This document shows positions 6,695 through 9,066 of a DNA stretch of 9,066 nucleotides, one piece after another. A program made the translations under genes and the position numbers. The stretch is from contig CAJPTS010000060.1 in assembly GCA_905373625.1 (NCBI GenBank), positions 1 to 9,066 on the forward strand, written 5' to 3'. How positions within the stretch are numbered: the stretch's first letter is position 1; every line of letters begins with the position of its first letter. Below the pieces are notes generated by a model, which was given only the letters and a program-made list of their open reading frames with translations, was not told the origin of the DNA and searched no databases. Source of the DNA: Bacteroidia bacterium (GTDB lineage: Bacteria > Bacteroidota > Bacteroidia > Bacteroidales > CAJPTX01).

Positions 6695-7810
6695 TTAAAA
6701 TAGTTTCTGATAAATCTCACGAATTTCTTCACGTGTTAACTCAACATAGTTGTTCGCTAATAAGCGCTGTTGTGTACGAATTACGGTATCGGTAAAGCCG
6801 TCGATATCAGCTTCCTTCATCCCGTAAGTATGTAGCTGATTTTTCTTGCAGAGCTTGCCGAGCAGATTGTCTAGCTCAACGTAAACGTTCTTGACATCGC
6901 ATCCTAGATCTTTAGCAAGGAGCGCTTCAGCCTCTTCGATACTACCCTTCGGCTTCTTCGACTTATATTTTTCAAATACCGTGGTAAAGAATTGGTAATT
7001 CGATTCGCCATGAGGAACATGATACGTACCCCCCAACGGATATGACAATGCATGTACAGCACCTACGCCTGCGTTGCCAAAAGCGATACCCGCAATGTTA
7101 CTAGCAATCAGCATATCCTCGAAACGCTTTTTACGGTAATCTTCGCCTTCGCGTGCAATGCCCTTGAAGACGTCAATAATCGTAGACATGGCCGAACGGC
7201 TAAAGATCTGCGTATATACATTTGCCTTGGGCGATACGAAAGATTCTGTAGCATGAATCAATGCATCGATAGAGCTATACACGTAGAACTTAAACGGCAG
7301 CCCCGTAAGCAACTCAGGGATGATAACAGCAGAGTCTGCCAAGATTTCGTCGTCTACCAACCCCATTTTAGTGTTCTTACTAATGATCTCTGCTATGGAG
7401 ATATTAGTAACCTCACTCCCAGTTCCACAAGTAGTGGGCACAATTACAAGCCCTTTGTCCTTTTTTATAGGGATGGAACGTTCAAAAGCTTTTACGACGT
7501 CATCTACCCCTGCCAAAGCAAACACCTTTGAGCAATCTATTACGGTACCACCGCCTACAGCAATCACGCGATCGTATTGGATTTTCTTTACTTCATCCAG
7601 CATCGCGTTCATCATCTTATCTGAAGGTTCGCCTGCGCCATATTTTTCTTGGAACAAGAAGTGGCACTTGAGGTTCAAATCCTTCATATAAGGAGCCCAA
7701 ATAAACTCGTTCGTGATCACCAAATCACGTTCACCTAAACCATATTCCTTGGCAAAATCGCCAAAGGAATAGAAACGACTGATAGTCGGACGCAACTTAA
7801 ATAACTGCAT
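6695..7810 (-). CDS. 4hbD: NAD-dependent 4-hydroxybutyrate dehydrogenase
   Basis: This iron-dependent alcohol dehydrogenase reduces succinate semialdehyde, made by the SucD encoded next to it, to 4-hydroxybutyrate using NADH. Its 371 residues equal the length of the Porphyromonas gingivalis enzyme, recalled from memory, and the two are alike throughout, including the MQLFKL start and the QQRLLANNYVELT segment near the end. The NAD-binding GGGTVID lies at 86-92 and PTTCGTGSEVTN at 125-136. Probable metal ligands are Asp182 and His186 (IDALIHA), His253 (GAVHALSYPLGG) and His267 (HVPHGE). The ATG at 7810 has only a weak AAAAGG upstream. It lies between abfT (33-base gap) and sucD (11-base gap), so the three form one operon. 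Another substrate for this enzyme is unlikely given that context. Confidence 0.94.
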   Translation of the reverse strand: MQLFKLRPTISRFYSFGDFAKEYGLGERDLVITNEFIWAPYMKDLNLKCHFLFQEKYGAGEPSDKMMNAMLDEVKKIQYDRVIAVGGGTVIDCSKVFALAGVDDVVKAFERSIPIKKDKGLVIVPTTCGTGSEVTNISIAEIISKNTKMGLVDDEILADSAVIIPELLTGLPFKFYVYSSIDALIHATESFVSPKANVYTQIFSRSAMSTIIDVFKGIAREGEDYRKKRFEDMLIASNIAGIAFGNAGVGAVHALSYPLGGTYHVPHGESNYQFFTTVFEKYKSKKPKGSIEEAEALLAKDLGCDVKNVYVELDNLLGKLCKKNQLHTYGMKEADIDGFTDTVIRTQQRLLANNYVELTREEIREIYQKLF

Positions 7811-7838
7811 GACTAAACCTTTTTATTAAACACCAGAG

Positions 7839-7855
7839 AAACGCTAGAAGCGTTT
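7839..7855 (-). repeat. Small hairpin over the abfT stop codon
   Basis: AAACGC (7839-7844) and GCGTTT (7850-7855) form a perfect 6-bp stem with a 5-base loop that contains part of the TAG stop of abfT. No T-run follows on the minus strand, so it is not an intrinsic terminator. It could modulate translation or mRNA decay between abfT and 4hbD, or be chance. Confidence 0.35.
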
Positions 7856-9066
7856 AGCAAATTCTTCCTCTAACATTGGGCGGAAATCGGGGTGAGCAAT
7901 AGCGATCAAGGCCTTCGCTCGCTCACGAAGACTTTTTCCCCAGAGCGCTGCTACTCCAAATTCTGTAACAACATAATCTACATCGTTACGCGACGTGGTC
8001 ACAGCCGCCCCTTGCGCCAAGAAAGGTACTATGCGCGAGACCGTTCCCTTTGCAGCCGTTGCAGGCATAGCCATTACAGACTTCCCGTGCCCCATTCGTG
8101 CACCACGCACATAATCCACCTGACCACCTACACCACTATATTGACGCAGACCGATAGACTCGGAAACAACTTGTCCCATGAGATCGACTTCGAGACAGGA
8201 GTTGATAGATATCATTTCGGAGTTCTTTGCAATGACCGTGGGATCATTGACATAATCGCAAGGATAAAGTTCCACGTTAGGGTTATTGTTTGCAAAGTCG
8301 TAGAGACGCTGCGTACCCATTAGGAAAGTGGCAATCATCTTTCCCTTGTGTAGCGCCTTCTTAGCGCCTGTTATAACACCTGCTTCCACCAATTCCACAA
8401 TTCCGTCGGAAAACATCTCGGTGTGGATACCCAAATCTTTTTTGTGCTTCAAAGATAACAAAACAGCGTCAGGGATAGAGCCAATTCCCAACTGCAATGT
8501 AGCTCCGTCGGGGATTAACGAAGCACAATTTGCTCCGATAGCCTTTTCAATATCGCCTATCTGCCCCTTTGGCAACTCAAACAATGGATAGGAGACCTCG
8601 ACAATTTTTGTTAGTTTACTAACATGCACTAAGTTATCGCCACCGATGAACGGCATCTTATCGTTCGCCTCAGCAATAACCACCTTCGCGCACTCTACGG
8701 CAGGTTTCGAATAATCGCACGAGACACCGAACGAGCAATAGCCCTCAGCATTGGGGCGCGAGACCTGCACTAGCGCCACGTCTACAGGCAAGACACCCTC
8801 GCGGAAAAGGCGGGGAACTTCATGAAAAAAGACAGGTGAAAAATCTGCTCTTTTTTCTTCTACAGCCTTTCTCGCATTACCGCCGACAAAAAGCGCATTA
8901 TGACGGAAATGTTTTTCCATCCCAGGATTCATATAGCGCATAGCCCCCAACGTGAACATATGCACCATCTCGACGTTCTCGTAATCTTGGCAGTGGTCAG
9001 CCAGAGCCTCGAGTACAAGGTTTGGTATACCAGCGGCATGTCCAACAATAACGCGGTTGCCACTCT
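7844..9066 (-). CDS. abfT: 4-hydroxybutyrate CoA-transferase (N-terminus beyond window)
   Basis: This acetyl-CoA hydrolase/transferase family enzyme moves CoA from acetyl-CoA or butyryl-CoA to 4-hydroxybutyrate, giving 4-hydroxybutyryl-CoA for dehydration to crotonyl-CoA. The frame stays open to the window edge. Upstream of Met at 8968 it continues with GNRVIVGHAAGIPNL and similar family sequence, so that Met is internal and some 25-30 N-terminal residues are missing compared with the usual length of about 430. The catalytic Glu lies in IHTEMFSDG (codon 8417-8419), matching the Glu near residue 238 of the Clostridium aminobutyricum enzyme. GVGGQVDYVRGA, a conserved family segment, follows. 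It precedes 4hbD, as in Porphyromonas gingivalis from memory. An acetate or succinate CoA-transferase is the main alternative, but the neighbours favour 4-hydroxybutyrate. Confidence 0.93.
   Translation of the reverse strand, partial: SGNRVIVGHAAGIPNLVLEALADHCQDYENVEMVHMFTLGAMRYMNPGMEKHFRHNALFVGGNARKAVEEKRADFSPVFFHEVPRLFREGVLPVDVALVQVSRPNAEGYCSFGVSCDYSKPAVECAKVVIAEANDKMPFIGGDNLVHVSKLTKIVEVSYPLFELPKGQIGDIEKAIGANCASLIPDGATLQLGIGSIPDAVLLSLKHKKDLGIHTEMFSDGIVELVEAGVITGAKKALHKGKMIATFLMGTQRLYDFANNNPNVELYPCDYVNDPTVIAKNSEMISINSCLEVDLMGQVVSESIGLRQYSGVGGQVDYVRGARMGHGKSVMAMPATAAKGTVSRIVPFLAQGAAVTTSRNDVDYVVTEFGVAALWGKSLRERAKALIAIAHPDFRPMLEEEFAKRF

Noticed and set aside
7052..7691. Plus-strand open frames opposite 4hbD (159 and 123 residues)
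   Set aside because: Antisense to a confidently identified gene, with no motif, promoter or ribosome binding site of their own.

Overview
The window comes from an anaerobic, amino-acid-fermenting member of the Bacteroidales, most likely Porphyromonas or a close relative. Three things point there: the sucD, 4hbD and abfT products closely resemble, from memory, the Porphyromonas gingivalis enzymes of succinate/4-hydroxybutyrate metabolism, in the same order; a DUF4294 protein, a family known mainly from Bacteroidetes, is present; and a Bacteroidetes-type promoter element (TATCTTTG) precedes the tRNA. No database search was possible, so the genus is an inference.

Layout. Left end, plus strand: a candidate promoter, a tRNA-Arg(TCT) gene, then an exported DUF4294 protein. 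A GC-rich hairpin at 895-918 separates this from everything to the right, which is all on the minus strand. Transcribed right to left, the first minus-strand unit is abfT (runs off the right edge), 4hbD and sucD, closed by a strong intrinsic terminator at 5267-5298. After an AT-rich leader of about 200 bases with several inverted repeats comes a second unit: a PLP-dependent aminotransferase with a one-base frameshift near its start, then the four subunits of a 2-oxoacid:ferredoxin oxidoreductase in the order ferredoxin (delta), alpha (VorB type), beta, gamma. It ends at the shared hairpin.

How the genes may work together. SucD reduces succinyl-CoA to succinate semialdehyde, 4HbD reduces that to 4-hydroxybutyrate, and AbfT activates it to 4-hydroxybutyryl-CoA, the precursor of crotonyl-CoA and butyrate. 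The neighbouring aminotransferase and oxidoreductase could supply this route: transamination of glutamate gives 2-oxoglutarate, whose ferredoxin-dependent oxidation gives succinyl-CoA. That coupling depends on the oxidoreductase using 2-oxoglutarate; its alpha subunit is of the type usually labelled VorB (branched-chain 2-oxoacids), so the substrate is open. Individual gene functions are well supported, and I found no phage, insertion sequence, CRISPR array or defence genes. The points most worth checking are the frameshift, the adjacency of the two units, and the contrast in ribosome binding sites between them.
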